From positions 15,583,752-15,647,751 of the forward strand of contig CM041548.1 in assembly GCA_023238725.1 (NCBI GenBank): a stretch of 64,000 nucleotides of DNA, in the 5' to 3' direction. Position numbers and translations under genes: made by a program. The notes beneath the pieces are model-generated. The model was not told the origin of the DNA, did not search any database, and saw only the letters and a program-made list of their open reading frames with translations. The stretch is from Scortum barcoo. Its lineage: Eukaryota > Chordata > Actinopteri > Centrarchiformes > Terapontidae. Shown here piece after piece: positions 24,301 through 37,379 of the stretch (the first letter of the stretch is position 1; the number at the start of each line of letters is the position of its first letter).

Positions 24301-26471
24301 ACGAACGCTCCCTCCATCATCCCTTTTTTTTTTTTGTTCTTCGGTGTCTTTCAATTTTCCTCTCCTTCTCCCTCTCCCCTCACCTCCTCTGGCATCACAC
24401 ATCTAATCCCTCTATCTCTCGACCTAGAAGCAACCCTTTGTCCTCTTCATTTGTTTTTCACCCGTCCCCTTCTGCACGTCGTTCAGGGCAACCTTGTTTA
24501 CCTGATGTGGGGTTCTCATCACTGGGGTTGCCATGACGATGGCCATGCGAAGCGCGGTCTTCATCAGAGCAGCGGGGCCGGTTGCCGTGCCGATATGAAG
24601 TGGCACAGCCTTGATGGCCTCCACTTCTCACTGTTTTCCCTCTTGTATATTCTAATTCCAATCTCCCGAGCCATCTGCTGCACTTCTCCTTATCTCCACC
24701 GCCGCGGCCTTCACTGTTTGCCTTCCTGCGCCCAAATGTAGACCATGGGACTTTTTTACAGCATCATTCGAACGTGTTATCAATCACAGATGCCACATTA
24801 AATGACGGCCATGAGGCTGTAGCATTAGCTTTGTTGTCGGAGATTAGCCACAGGAATAATCTTCTCTCTCTGGTTCTGTTGTAGATGTTTTTGTCATAGA
24901 AGTACTTTCTCTATGTATATGTAAATATACTCAGTATGTAGCATTCACACAGAGCAGTAGTAACCACTGAGGACACCATGGTTAAAAGAAAATGGTCCCA
25001 TTTGCCATATTAGGTTATGGAAAGAAAAATAATTATGTATCTTTAGCCATTAGCTATGATTTTATTTGTTTATTTAAAGCTGCCCTCTTTGCCTCCACAT
25101 GTGCACATAATAATATAAAATATAATTTGAAAAATAGATCTTCAAAACATCGTTTGTTTGTTTTTTTTCCCCCAGAAAATATCAAATGAACCGTCAAATT
25201 AAGTGGACAAAGAAACTGAGAGCGCATTTGGACTCTCTATAAATGTGACAGATGCAGACAAAAGAGCTGAAAAGTAGATTATATAGTAAATAGTGAAAAT
25301 AACAAAATAACAGTAAATAAATAAATAACATTTCTGGATGAAAACCTGCTCAAGAACACATCAACACAGAGTGGGGACTTCTACAATCCTGTCTACAGTC
25401 TGACAAAAACACACAATTAGATGAAAGAGTGTAAATAGAGTATAAAAATAAAGCAAAGTGTAGTTGTAGAAAAGCGAGAGTACATATTCAATCTCAGTGG
25501 GCAGTAAATGTAAGGTATAGAGTAAATATATGATGTTGCACAGTAGTAAATAATGCAGCACTCTGCACAGGTTGCTACATTATAGTCATTGAACTCTGTG
25601 CTGCAGGTGAACAAGTGCAGTGGTTTGCATGGTGGTAAACAGTGGACAAGAGACAATGAATGGATGTTTATGGTCTTATCCAAGGCACCTTAAAAAACAA
25701 CATGGATACATGCATTTCAGCACTTATGAATCTCCCCCACCACAAAAAACATTTTTAAAATCCCATTTTATGTAAGTTAGAAAAGTCCAACTCTAGGTTA
25801 AACATAAAATTATTATTCACTGGCTGCAGGAGAAGTTGTCCACATCTGCTTGACTGATTGGAAGATGGTTTTGAGACTTTGCCCCTCCATCTACTCTATC
25901 ATCCTATTAATTGGTGCAATCAATTGGAGGCTCTCAGCGAGGAGACACGGGGGGCCCTTCTCTGCACCAGGTGCTGGTGGTATTTCAAGCCGGCGGCTCG
26001 GGGCGGAGGCGGAGACAACAGCGTTTGTGCATGCGGGTCCTGGCGGCGGAGCGCGACCGCTGCGCCGATCAATAGTGTCTCCTGGTGACCGATCACAGCG
26101 GATCAATCAGTGACACAGGATCAGTGACTGGCTGAAATGTCACCAGCTCCATAATTAAGACCTTCATTAAGCCACAGTTAACAGAGTGTCACTCTGTTGC
26201 TCTCACCTCGACTCCTCACCAACATCACCCTCCCTCCTCCCCTTCTCAACTTTTGCACGCAAGACGCACGCACGCACACACACACACATCCCCCCACCTC
26301 CATCCTTTCCTCCATATGCTCCTATCCTTCCTCTCAATCCCACCCCTCTCCCGTTTGCCCTCTTCTTTTCTTTATTCCATTCAATGCCTCTTTTCTTGCT
26401 CTATACATTTGAAAGACGAGGCACAGAGGCACTCATGTGTGCACAATTTCATATAGGGGTTTTGTTAAATA

Positions 26472-26505
<34 letters not shown>

Positions 26506-29500
26506 TTGGGGGATAATTGTGGAGAAGAAAAGGGGAAAAAAGGCATTTCAGCAGCCCATCTTTTGATGAATTATGAAAAGGTCATCTATTTCTTCTCTGC
26601 GTCGTGTGTGCTCTCTCTTTTCCTTTGTCATTCTTTTATTCTTTGTTTCTTTTCCAGATATTATTCCTTCCTTTCTAACCCTGTATACCACCTGTCTCTG
26701 CCTCGCTGTCAGGGCTCAGAATCTCTCACTATTCTGATGCCGCGTGCTCCCGTAATCCAGATTAGCTGGCGAGTGTGCTTAATCTTATCACTTCCCCAAT
26801 CCCGCGTGGGTGTGTGCTTTTCCTGGTTTTGTGTGATAGGGGGAGAAGGAATGATAGACGGCAGGATTAAAGCAAATTCTGAGAGAGACTCGGAGAGAGG
26901 AGGTGGGTGGGGGGAGAGAGAGAGAGAGCAGCTGTACGACACTGTGAATGTAATATCACACATATCGGTGTCAGCCGTGGTCTGCTGGAGTAGAGCTGGC
27001 AAAAAAAGGGAAAGGAAAGAAATTAGAGGGGGGATCGTAGGAGGCTGGAGCACAGGCCAGATCCACTAATATCCACACACGCACGCATGTGTCACTGTGA
27101 CGTCATATTACAGCCTTAATAGCATCCCCACATGAAGTCAGCACACGTGAATGTTATTTTTTGCACTAACAGGGGCCACGTTCTGATTTGTTTTTCCTGT
27201 TTTTCCTGTGTTAATGGCCATTACCTCCATCCTGCACTTAATCTGACCGTGCTGTGTGGCCTCTGTCTTTCCAGATGAACCGTCCAATCCAAGTGAAGCC
27301 GGCGGACAGCGAGAGCAGAGGGGGTAAGAGACACCTGTCCCCACCCAGAAAACACAGCACCTGTTCAAACAACACCTTTCGCTGTGTACACGATCAAAAC
27401 AGTGTCCCCCTTCATAAGTCATTTAGTCATGCATCCACTTTTGAACAAATATTTAAAGTTTGTCAGTGACAGTTCTCAAGAATGCTAGAATATCTTAAAG
27501 TAACAGACTCAATACAACACCAGAAATTTCTAAAAAAAAAAAAAAAAAAAGCAAAACAACATCTTATATCGAAAATATGATCAAATATTTTATCACCCCT
27601 CCAGCAGATTATTGTTTCAACAAAACTCTGACTCGCAACTCTTAGATTTAATTCCCTGTTAAAATGGATGTTTTGTTGCTGTTGTAAAATGACTACACAT
27701 CCCATACTGTGCACCGCCTCAACAGCTTCATAGCTGCATCCCTGCACCCTGACATCTAATCAGTCAGTCACCTGATCAGTTTGTTTGCACACACGTTTGT
27801 GGACTTACTATTATAAATGTAAGATGTTTTCAAAGATGTAAAGCATTTCAACATAATTCATATAAACTTTACATTATTGCCCACTTTCCGAAGCATATCA
27901 TAGTTTTATTGCAGCTGTTAGATACAGTTTTTATTAGCAAACCTTTTTCGCAGAAGGCATTTGAACACAGAAGGAAAAGCAGAGGAGTAATTAATAAAAT
28001 GAATGATGGTTGAACTCCATTTATCTGCTTCAGGTTCAGGGTCTCTGTATTGTTCGTGCTGTCTCACTGTCACAGTGTCGTGCCTTACCAGAACAACTGA
28101 ATACAACATTGTTCAAGTTATTAGTATCACCTGTGCTTTTCAAAATATGTTGAAGATCAGTCACCCAATCACTTCATTTTCTCCAACTTTACAGCGTTCA
28201 AGTGTCAAGCGGTTAAATAATCATGTTTTTGCTCATTCACCACAATACGCAGATAATATACATTGTTGTTGATCATTTTACCAAACATGATATATTTTTA
28301 CGAAGCTGTTAGTTTTCTTTTTATTTCAGTATTGTAGGACATGTTTGCCTTAACATCCAGGCTGTCAAACTGCAGCTTTTTAAACAAGAAATTAGTTTTT
28401 TTTTTTTTTTAACCATAGCTTGTGAATTCAGTGCTTTTTGGCTGTCAGCTCTCAATCCACCACATTAACACACCACGCAGGCCAACTTCCTTAATAACCA
28501 TATTCTCAAACACAATATTATATAACAAGTGAATAAACGCAATAAAGCAAAAAAAAAAAAAAGCAATGACATTAGCCGTATGCTTGTCTCTGTTCAAGCT
28601 GTAAGTTTGTTGAAGGTTGATTTTCCTTCTGAAACAAATGGGAATGGCAGCCTGAATGCTAAAGGAGAAATAAAGGTTAGAATCTGTAAATCTGTGGCGC
28701 GCTTTGCAGAACAGTCTGCAGGAATGCAACGCTGTGTGTGATTTGTAGTGAATGGGCTAAAACATGCAGAAACAGTGGTCTGATCCTTCACAGACGGGGA
28801 CAGACGGAGCAGCTTCTCTGACAACACAGAGGGTGACAAACATTTGAGTCACCGCCAGATGCTGTTTGTTTGTTGTGATGTTCACGTTACTGCACTCTGG
28901 TGGCGCTCTGAAGCACTGCAGGCTGGTGCCCATCCTGCTTTGTGGCTGCTCATCACACTGTTGTTCTCGGTTATTCATGCATGTACGGTGACATGGCACT
29001 TTTCTCCCTACCCCCCGCCCCCCTTTCCCATCCCACTCCTGTATCACTTCCCCCGTAAAAAAACATCTACTCCCACTTTTTTTCCCCTCCTGTAATCTGA
29101 CTCACATTATTCCACACATTACCCTCTTTTCCTCCCTCTTGGCGATCTCCTTCCCCTTAGAAGACAGGAAGCTGTTCGTGGGCATGCTGGGGAAGCAGCA
29201 GACGGACACCGATGTGAGGAAGATGTTCGAGCCGTTCGGCAGCATAGAGGAGTGCACGGTGCTGCGCGGGCCTGATGGCACCAGCAAAGGTAAACGTCAA
29301 ATCATGTCTGAGAAAAGGGCACAGAGTCAGTTCAATCCAGCGTGGAAAATGGACAAAATACAAAATAAAACAAAGTGCAAACAGCTTATAACACAAAGAA
29401 AGTATAATGCATATAAATGAAGCATGACTGTTGCTAACTGATAGTTGTTGACATGCAGATTTAATCATAGTAGGTACAATATTTCTCTCGTCTTTCCTTA

Positions 29501-30624
29501 AATAAAAACACCTGTTTTAAAAAACTATTATAGATTTTGACTCTCACTTAATCTGGTAAACTCTCCCTACACATCAACGAATGAGCTTTGACTATGCTGT
29601 TATTCAGATGCAGGTCTGTAGTGCATTCAAACACCTGTGAAATAGTCTGGTGCCTGCCCATTTATGCACAAGACCTGCTGCTAAACACTGAACCCTTTTA
29701 GTAATGTTTAACCATTTTAGTGTTTTTAAATGTCCTGCACTTAAATGGATGCAATAGGATCTAATGTGTAACGTTATTTAAGTGACTTAGTTCGAGTAGA
29801 TCTCTAAATCTACTGCAGTGAGCACTAAATTCACAGGTGACCCTTCGTAGAAACTCCGTCACCCTGAACTCAGGGTTATTGCAAATGGAGGTCAGATCAC
29901 GAGCGTAAAAGTGACATTGACTGTGCTGATCTGTTTGTATTTTTCTCCAGCCCCGAGAGTTAAGCCTCCAACACATTACCACCACGTGAATGTAAATGAC
30001 TATTGTCAGTAACAACAATGCTAATGATATTTGCCATGTAAATCAAAGTCCAGCGACAGTTCAAACACAGATGCTAGATTTTTCTGCGTTTGTTGCATGA
30101 GGCATGACTAATGGTGCAATAGGTTTTATGGGTCATGGCTAATGATGCGTTTGGTGGTTTACGGACTGTGATTGATGAAGCAATGAATGTCTTGTGGACC
30201 ATGTTTAATGATGCCACCGTAAGTGATGAAGCACTAGATGTAAAACGGCTCCTAATGTATTTTTAAAGGGAAGTAGTTTCTGTGTACTGTGTGTGTGTGT
30301 GTGTGTGTGTGAGAGTGTGTGTGCAAAAGTGAGGCCACGCTTAATGGTGTGTCATTTCATGTAGGGTGTGCATTTGTAAAGTACCAGAGCAACGCAGAGG
30401 CCCAGGCTGCCATCAACGCACTGCACGGGAGTCGTACTTTACCAGTGAGTCCCCCCCTCCGTCACACACACACACACGAACACGCGCACACATGCGGAGA
30501 AACACATGGTCACACACATACTCAAACAGACACAGATTTAGATGCTCCAGATCCAGTCATTTAGACACTCAACATGGTGACTCAGCTAATAGTCATCGCT
30601 TCTCTTTTTTGTTCCCCAACTCCA

Positions 30625-30686
<62 letters not shown>

Positions 30687-33600
30687 AGAGGACACATTTT
30701 TTCTAAAATGTACTCATCCTTTTTTCTGCTGCTGCTGAACTGAATCGTGCAAGTCTATGAAACTGAAAAAGAACAACTAACCTTATGTCAAAACACTGAC
30801 ATTTAATGCAGTTTTTGCAGACATTTAATATATAAATATTAAAATATAATTTTTTTTTATATCTAATTTTATTTTAATTTGTCTGGTCACTAAAATGTTT
30901 TAAACAGTGACAAGTGAAGGTTTTTGAAGTATAAAATCTTTTTGTTTTGTTTGTGTTTTATATTTTCTTCAGCCATTTTGACCTATATTTGTTGTTTAAT
31001 TAATATATGGCAGTATAGACTTTGAACCGGAGCTGTTGTGATTACATTTTAAGCGCCTCAGACCCCTAGACCACTAGGATATGCCCCTCCCCCTCCTCCG
31101 TGTGCATTATCACTTGTTTTATCCTCACAGATTGTTGATATTCTTTCTGATGTCGACGTTTGCATTGACGTGAAAAGTGTCAGACGGAGTTGTCATTGAC
31201 GATTTCCTCCGCAGGGCGCCTCGTCCAGCCTGGTGGTGAAGTTTGCCGATTCGGAGAAGGAGCGAGGGCTACGGCGGATGCAGCAGGTGGCCTCTCAGCT
31301 GGGAGTCATCAGCCCCATGACCTTGCACCTCGGGGCCTACAATGCCTACACACAGGCCGTAAGGAGCACACACACACACATTTTTTAAAAATACATACTC
31401 TACCTTTCAAGCGGGCACCATCTGTGGTGCTGAGAGGTCTATATCTTTTTCATTTAGTTCAGTAAATATCCACAATAAATATCAAAGCAATTAAGGCCAC
31501 GTTTTGTGTACTGATGGTCTGTTATGTGATTCGACATTGATTCACAACAAAACTGTTGACATAAAAACAGTTTATGTTGCATGAAGCCCTGCATTAACTT
31601 GTGCTTTGCTTATGCCGGAGTAAAAGTACAATTTTACTAAAGTAAGCAAACCTTAGTCTATGTGACATGTTCTGTGTAAGAGAAGAGCCATGCTAGATGA
31701 TTTTTACTGGAAAAAATTGCAGTTTACAATGTAGAGCAAAGCCACATTACTGCTCTCGTCATCGCTAATTGACCGTTTGCTGCAAATGGTTTTGGATTTG
31801 GCTCATTTACAGCTGCTCAATTTATGATGCTTAAGGAGGCCTGACAACATTTTTACTCATAATAGATGTGTTGATTTATTGTGAGTCTCTTTTACTTCAG
31901 TGAAAAAGTTAAAATAAAATAAAATTGCTCACTGAAAAACTGAAAATTTAAAAAAGGGCACATAATATACAGAAAAGCAGAGGCAAGATTTAATAGAATC
32001 TCGTCACCCTTACAGCCCAGACACAGGGCACACTATAGGATATTGAGATGAATTATTGTAGCATGATCTGACCACAATGTCTGAGTATGATGATCAACAC
32101 AGTTCGCCTGCCTGTGTTATGCTGCAGCGTGCAGAGGTGTGGCCTTCAAACATATTGACTCCTGACTGAGGTTCAGACGGGAGTCAATGTGTCACAACGT
32201 GTCCGTTCACAATAGTAATCTACAGATTTTTAAGTATTCCGGTGTTTTAAAGACTGAAATTACACTCAGGGAACACTTACAGCCCACACTGTGCACACAA
32301 AGCCACAGACAGATCCCTCTGAACACACTCTGCACTCCAAACACCGATTCTCCCGACTCCCTTTCTCTCCCCCTCTCAATCACAACCTCTCTCTCCCGTC
32401 CCCTCCAGTTGATGCAGCAGCAGGCCCTGGTGGCGCAGTCGGCCTACCTCTCTCCTGTTGCCACGGTGGCGGCGGTTCAGATGCAGCAGCTCGCCGCCCT
32501 CAACCCCAGCAGCATCATTGCCACGCCGATCGCATCCATCACCCCCTCCTCAGGTAATGAGAGACAGAGATGTCTGGCCCCGGCCGGCCTTGATTAGATT
32601 TCTGCTTGAAATATGAGGACAGATACACAAGGAGAGGTGGACCTAAGAGGACAAAATAACAAACATCTATAATGTAGTTTTTTTTGTTCTCCAGTCTGTC
32701 ATGATGTTAGCTCTTACATTTACGGTGGAAAAGACCATAAAATGTTGGGTAAGTTGAAGTACCTGCATCCTGCAAGTACTTGGATAGTTTCTATTACAGC
32801 CAGATTAAGACTGGTGATACCAGTTGTTGTTGATATCTGAGATAAAAAGAAACAAAATTTTTTCATAAAAGAACCCTTAAATTAGATTTTAAAGAGCTGT
32901 GACCAGTTGAAAAATAAACTGTATTGCTCTCTCTGGTGAAAAAAAAAAAAAAAAAAAGCAATGTATCTACAATTTCTCCTTATCAGCTGACTCACAGTAT
33001 ATGCTGATATCAATATACCTGCAGTGAGCAATAAACAATTTATTGGTTGGACACTAGTCCATATTTGGGCTGTTTTACATTTCAATTCATTGCTAAATCT
33101 CTGGAGTGTGTAAATGTCATAAATAGTGACAATCTCCCATCAGAATCACTCGAAAGCCTTAAAATTGGTAACTTACTCTGACAAGACAGCCAAAAAAGTT
33201 CAGCACTCTGAGAAAAGCAGCAACTGTAACTTGCAAACAGCAGAAGTACAGACAGTCCAGACATACCCCTCCAGATGATCCAGATGAATCGAATATCTGA
33301 ACTTTTCCTGTAACTCTGTCATCAGGTGAAAAATTTAATACATTGACATTCCCATCACCCTCATCCGTATTTTGTGTTAAATGCTAATTAGAAAATGCAA
33401 GTGTGCTAAACGAAGATGAAGGACATTGTGAGCATTACCTGTTTAAAGGTGCCCTGTTGAGTGTTCCTGTAAACAAACAAAAGTTATATTTACAATGAAT
33501 GTTACTGAAATTCATTGCATATATTTCCTCATAAAACATTTGCAAAGCTGATTTCTTAAATATTTTGCATTTCTTTAACATTTTTACTACTGTTGCTTGC

Positions 33601-36600
33601 GGTCTTTGTCTTCCCTGGTTTTGTGGGTGAATTGCAGTGTGCGTTCAGGGTGCATTGCCACCACCTGTAGATCCAGTGGAATAGTGTAAAACCACTGGCA
33701 GGAACTATGCATGCATCATTAAAACTATTCTCCATAGCTCCTCTAGAGGTCAGAAACTCCACGGGGTACCTTTAACATCAGCCTGTAAATATATAAAAAA
33801 ATAATATAGCATTTAGCTCAAAGCACCGCTGAGCCGCTCGCCTGGCTGTAAACTCTCACTCTTGTTAGTTGATTAAATTCTGCATTTATGCTGTTGACTG
33901 AGAAATGCCTCGAACATGTCTGCAGGTACCAGCACTCCACCCTCCATCGCAGCCACACCTGTTCCTGCTCTGCCTCCACCAATTGCAGTGAACAGCTACC
34001 CTTCTGTGCCAGCTCCACCCAACGGCCAATCAGCAACCGAGGCCCTGTACACCAACGGGGTTCATGCCTACCAAGGTATCGCCGTGACATCCTTCACAGC
34101 GGCTGCACTACAAAGTTAAAGAGTCACTGTGCCGGCGTCATAAAACTCCACAGATCCACAGGCTCACTGTTCTGATGCGCAACACCGACGTTCTAATTAA
34201 CAGGAAATAAAATGAATCTAAAGCACTGAATGTTTTCTGGAGCGTGCTGATGTGCCCCAAATAGCATTTAGGGTTTTTTTTGTGTGTGCATTTAGCAGTT
34301 GGTGATGATGTGTTTACTCTGCCACAGCTCAGAGTCCTGTCCTGGACCCCCTGCAGCAAGCTTATACAGGCATGCAGCACTACACAGGTGAGCCTCGCTG
34401 TCGCTTTATTAACGGTGTGTGACATGTCCCATATTGCCATAAATTGCCATATATTTATAGAAATGTGTGGGTATGTACTTGTCTGGCTGCTGCTGATAAT
34501 ACAGCGCTATCTGAAGTAGCAATGTTCGGTGAAGAACATTTACAAAGTTTAAGCTGATTTCAGATGTACGTACAGACAAATCATTTCCCAAAGGCTCTTT
34601 TTTTTAGATTCCACATAAACTTTGACCACTGGAACTCGACTTGTTTTACTTCCTAGAAATAACCCTTTATTCCGTGTAACCAGAATGTAAAACAGTTTTA
34701 CGTAACATAATGGGATGCAGCTACATTACCTTTGCACTCTTGGACAACCCAGTGCTGCATGTTTCCAAGTACAAATTTACATTTACAAGTGAAAACATGC
34801 ACATATATTACGAAATGTAAATAACCCACTGCTCTATAGAATGAGTCACACATCACAAAGTATATGCAAAACATCTCCCAGTTTTAGCAAATATGTAGGT
34901 GGGAATGCAGCTCTGTCAGATATTGTTTTGAGAAAAAAAACTGATTAGTTTGCAGTCTCTGCCTGCCTCACCGCTGCTCTCTGCTCACCTGCCCCTCCTC
35001 TCTGCCAGCCACCTACCCTGCTGCCTACAGCCTGGTGGGACAGCCGTTCCCCCACCAGCCCACTCTGGTGGCTCAGCAGCCACAGCAGCCGCAGCAGCTG
35101 CAGCAGCGAGAAGGTAAGCTCAAACATTACGCTCAATCATATCTTACGGAAACATGCCAGTGGTTTTGCATGTTTGAACCCATTTAATCACTTTACATGG
35201 CAGGAAGCCGCTCTGCAAACACTGCTGCTGTGTTTGAGAAAGTTTGAAAAGTTTTCAGGTTTTCATTCATTCCTGTGTGATATGAAAATGCATTAGCGGC
35301 ATGTACTTTATCACAGTGAAGATAAAGTCATGCATTAATCTAAGTCAAAACCGGGGCTGCAAGTAATGATTATTCCCACTACTGGACCACCAACGTGTCC
35401 AGTAGTTTTATGATTATTTGATTATTGTTTAATCTATAAAATGAAATATTGAAAAATGTCCATCAGATTTTCTCAGGGCCCGAACAGACATCTTCATATC
35501 TATTGTTTGTCCAACAGAGAGTCTAAAAAACCCCAAATATTTAGTTTCTGATTATATAAAACTGTGAAAAACAGCAAATCCTCACACTGGAACCAGATTA
35601 TATCTAGGCTTTTTTATTAAATTGAATTATTCAATCAATTATCAAAATTGTTGCAGATTAATTTTCTGTTGAATTGATTAATCGACTAATTGTTTCCATT
35701 TTATTTTCTTGCCAGTGTTGTCGTAGTGCTGTGTGGACTTTTCAAATCATCTGTACTTAAACTGTATTACCAGCGATGATGATGCAACATTAACAAAAAT
35801 GTCCACTGTCCAGTACTACACAACAATCTGATCTTGGTTCCATATAATCTGAAAATTGTGAGCAGAAAGTTTAAATTATCTCTATTTAAGAAACTATGCA
35901 AACATACTGGTATGGTCCTTTAAGGTTCGCAGGAGATCCAATGTGTGAACTTCCTCCGCTCAGCGTGGCCTAAAGGTGTTAAAGTAATTTTTTAAAATGT
36001 CTCAGTTTGTCTCTTTTTAAAGAAATATTAATAGTAATGTTTAATTATTTGCATTTTTGCAGAGAGATACATGAGAATATTATGAAATCATGACGGGATG
36101 GTAAATATGTAAATATGCAAGAAACATTTTCAACTACTCCTTTAAATGTGGTGTCCTTCTCTATTCTACTATTCTGCACTTGTATTGTGTTCTAGTTTCC
36201 ATTTCACACACCTGAGCTCTCATGTAAAGCTTCTCTGAGTATCTAGAAAATAAAATGTATTATAATTGGTGCACATTATTCAGTGTTACTCGCACTAAAC
36301 TCCAGTAGTTTCCCCAACGCTGCAGTCCCCGCCGATCGCCTAACCTGTCTCGTCTTGTCATGTCTTGTCTGTGTCGTTGCGGCTCTCCTCTATTTCTGTG
36401 CAGGTCCTGAGGGCTGCAACATCTTCATCTACCACCTGCCACAAGAGTTCACCGACTCTGAGATACTGCAGATGTTCCTGCCCTTCGGAAACGTCATCTC
36501 TGCAAAGGTCTTTGTCGACCGCGCCACCAACCAGAGTAAATGCTTCGGTGAGTCACGGTGATGATTACTGTTACCCTGTGGCTTTCTGTCATATTCAGAC

Positions 36601-36854
36601 ATATTTTCACCTTACGTGTAATTTTAGCTTCATTAACTTTCTTCCCCCTCCCCCAGAAATGTTGCTGCTGTCGGCGCATTGGATATGTTTGTGTTTGATT
36701 CTTTCATTCTGTCACATCCTAATCAGGTTTTGTAAGCTTCGACAACCCATCCAGCGCCCAGACTGCCATCCAGGCCATGAACGGCTTCCAGATCGGCATG
36801 AAGAGACTGAAGGTGCAGCTGAAGAGGCCCAAGGATGCCAACAGGCCTTACTGA
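15327..36854 (+). CDS. celf3: CELF3, CUGBP Elav-like family member 3 (complete)
   Basis: CELF3 (also TNRC4) is an RNA-binding regulator of alternative splicing, mainly in brain, that binds UG-rich RNA. Coding exons: 15327-15471, 17289-17371, 27275-27323, 29161-29289, 30365-30444, 31215-31358, 32409-32553, 33926-34075, 34328-34387, 35009-35113, 36404-36547 and 36727-36854. The sum is 1362 bases, 453 codons plus stop, with every junction in phase; human is about 465 aa. RRM1 (about 7-88) has RNP2 LFIGQI and RNP1 KGCAFLTY; RRM2 (about 94-177) has LFVGML and KGCAFVKY; RRM3 (about 368-446) has IFIYHL and KCFGFVSF. The small third exon encodes [16 protein letters not shown], the RRM1 end typical of CELF proteins. 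The divergent linker carries AYLSP, ITPSSGTSTPP and AYTGMQHYT, and a short broken glutamine stretch ([11 protein letters not shown]) where human has a long polyQ. It ends [10 protein letters not shown]. The start [15 protein letters not shown] is the family start. The donor at 34076 (gtatcg) is weak. Identity to CELF3 rather than CELF4-6 rests on the linker and polyQ position. Confidence 0.96.
18270..18560. repeat. Fragments of a fish hAT-type interspersed repeat
   Basis: Words such as cccaaagatattcaattt and, in the opposite direction, gatttgctgcctttctttgcctcatgtgatagtaaactga resemble the interior of the widespread repeat whose ends read gggctgcaactaacgatta. Two oppositely oriented, decayed pieces lie next to each other inside CELF3 intron 2. 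Assignment is from memory. Confidence 0.4.
20266..20569. mobile_element. MITE with about 24-bp terminal inverted repeats
   Basis: The left end AGTTCAACATTTTGTGAAAT and the right end, read in reverse complement as AGTTCGACATTTTGGGAAAT, are inverted repeats with two mismatches over 20 bases. The interior contains ctaagctaagctaacaggcc and catgagagcggtatcgacctt, which I recognise from a common non-autonomous fish transposon. TTAA precedes the left end, but no matching duplication is left at the right. It sits in CELF3 intron 2. Confidence 0.65.
21361..21432 (-). repeat. LINE 3' tail with (GATTCA)n, minus orientation
   Basis: About four GATTCA units are followed by a stretch that reads, in reverse complement, gaatttccccgctgtgggactaataaagg. 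That is the typical 3' end of fish CR1/L2/Rex-type LINEs, which finish in a short tandem repeat after a GGGACTAATAAAGG-like tail. Only the tail is present, as expected for strong 5' truncation. Confidence 0.7.
23202..23248. promoter_or_regulatory. Pair of X-box (RFX) motifs in CELF3 intron 2
   Basis: GTTGCTAGGCGAC at 23236-23248 is, on the minus strand, GTCGCCTAGCAAC and fits the RFX X-box pattern GTNRCC-N-RGYAAC exactly. GTTGCCTGGAGAC at 23202-23214 is a good left half-site with a poor right half. The surrounding 200 bases are GC-rich against an AT-rich intron. An enhancer bound by RFX factors is plausible but unproven. Confidence 0.4.
25840..26115. promoter_or_regulatory. GC/CpG-rich island in CELF3 intron 2, possible enhancer
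   Basis: A short stretch rich in CG (ccggcggctcggggcggaggcgg, ggcggcggagcgcgaccgc) within a long AT-rich intron. It also has closely spaced homeobox-like words (attaattggtgcaatcaattgg) and a gatcaatcagtgac stretch. No splice signals or conserved protein were found, so an intronic enhancer or alternative promoter is the best guess. Confidence 0.3.
26473..26504 (+). repeat. (TG)16 microsatellite
   Basis: Uninterrupted TG dinucleotide repeat in CELF3 intron 2. Long ORFs overlapping it are chance. Confidence 0.9.
30629..30684 (+). repeat. (CA)28 microsatellite
   Basis: Long CA repeat in the CELF3 intron between the exons at 30365 and 31215. A TG tract lies on the other side of the 30365 exon (about 30289-30322), so the transcript has UG before and CA after this RRM2 exon, and the two could pair. 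Confidence 0.9.
33447..33771. mobile_element. piggyBac-like MITE with TTAA target duplication
   Basis: Both ends abut TTAA (33443-33446 and 33772-33775). The left end reads AGGTGCCCTGTTGAG and the right end, in reverse complement, AGGTACCCCGTGGAG: 15-bp inverted repeats with three mismatches. TTAA duplications are diagnostic of piggyBac-type transposition. No transposase is encoded. The interior (tactactgttgcttgcggtctttgtcttcc) is familiar from a common fish repeat. The element lies about 150 bases before a CELF3 linker exon. Confidence 0.7.
35353..35700 (+). repeat. hAT-type fish interspersed repeat
   Basis: Starts gggctgcaagtaatgatta and ends with ttgattaatcgactaattg, the ends of a very abundant teleost repeat in which gattaatcgattag words occur at both termini. 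The middle carries gtccaacagagagtctaaaaaaccccaaatatttag, also typical. Decayed, non-coding, inside a CELF3 intron. Confidence 0.6.
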
Positions 36855-37366
36855 AGGAGGTGAGTTATAGTGTGCTCACACGTTTGAGGAGATGAGAAGG
36901 GCTCAGGGAGGGATTGATAGACAGCTGGAAATGTGTCTGGAAGCTAAAGAGAGAGAGTGGATGTAATGGGGGGCTCAGTGCTTAAATGGCTGTCTTTCAT
37001 GTAGAACTGAAGAAGTCAATAACTCTACAGTAGATTAACTTTAATGAGGTGGCAGCACTCTGAAAATATCATCAATTTGAAGTAGATTGTGTAAAAGTGT
37101 CTCTTTCTTTTTTGTGCTCTGTATGTAGGCGCAGTTAAATTGAGAAGTAGGTTTTTTTTTTCTCTCGGTTGAAATGTTCTGTCTAACCAGTGTTCTGTCG
37201 CAGGATTGAATGCCAACTACTGTTCGTCATTAATTTTTTGTTTTAATTTTCATTTATTGTTTTTGTGCTGTGCCATATGCCATTTTTCCTGAAAAAAACA
37301 TCACACCACTCTCAAGACTGTCCCGTCCATACATATATCGTGGAGACGTGCGTCGCTATGGCTACG

Positions 37367-37379
37367 GTTGCCTAGCAAC
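37367..37379. promoter_or_regulatory. X-box (RFX) motif in CELF3 3' region
   Basis: GTTGCCTAGCAAC fits GTNRCC-N-RGYAAC exactly and shares the core GCCTAGCAAC with the motif at 23236-23248. It lies in the candidate 3' UTR intron, in a GC-richer patch (37320-37580) with several further gttgcc words. Function is unproven. Confidence 0.35.

Noticed and set aside
24213..24741. 107- and 135-codon ORFs in CELF3 intron 2
   Set aside because: Ser/Leu/Pro-rich translations of a pyrimidine-rich stretch, with no matching splice sites or conserved domain.
25310..25690. Possible LINE 3' UTR piece
   Set aside because: Some words (gatgttgcacagtagtaaataatgcagc) look familiar, but no tail, tandem repeat or RT remnant is present, so I could not support it.
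26476..27069. 197-codon ORF on the + strand
   Set aside because: It starts in the (TG) repeat, is low-complexity (Cys/Val, then Gly/Glu/Arg-rich), has no conserved motif and lies in a CELF3 intron.
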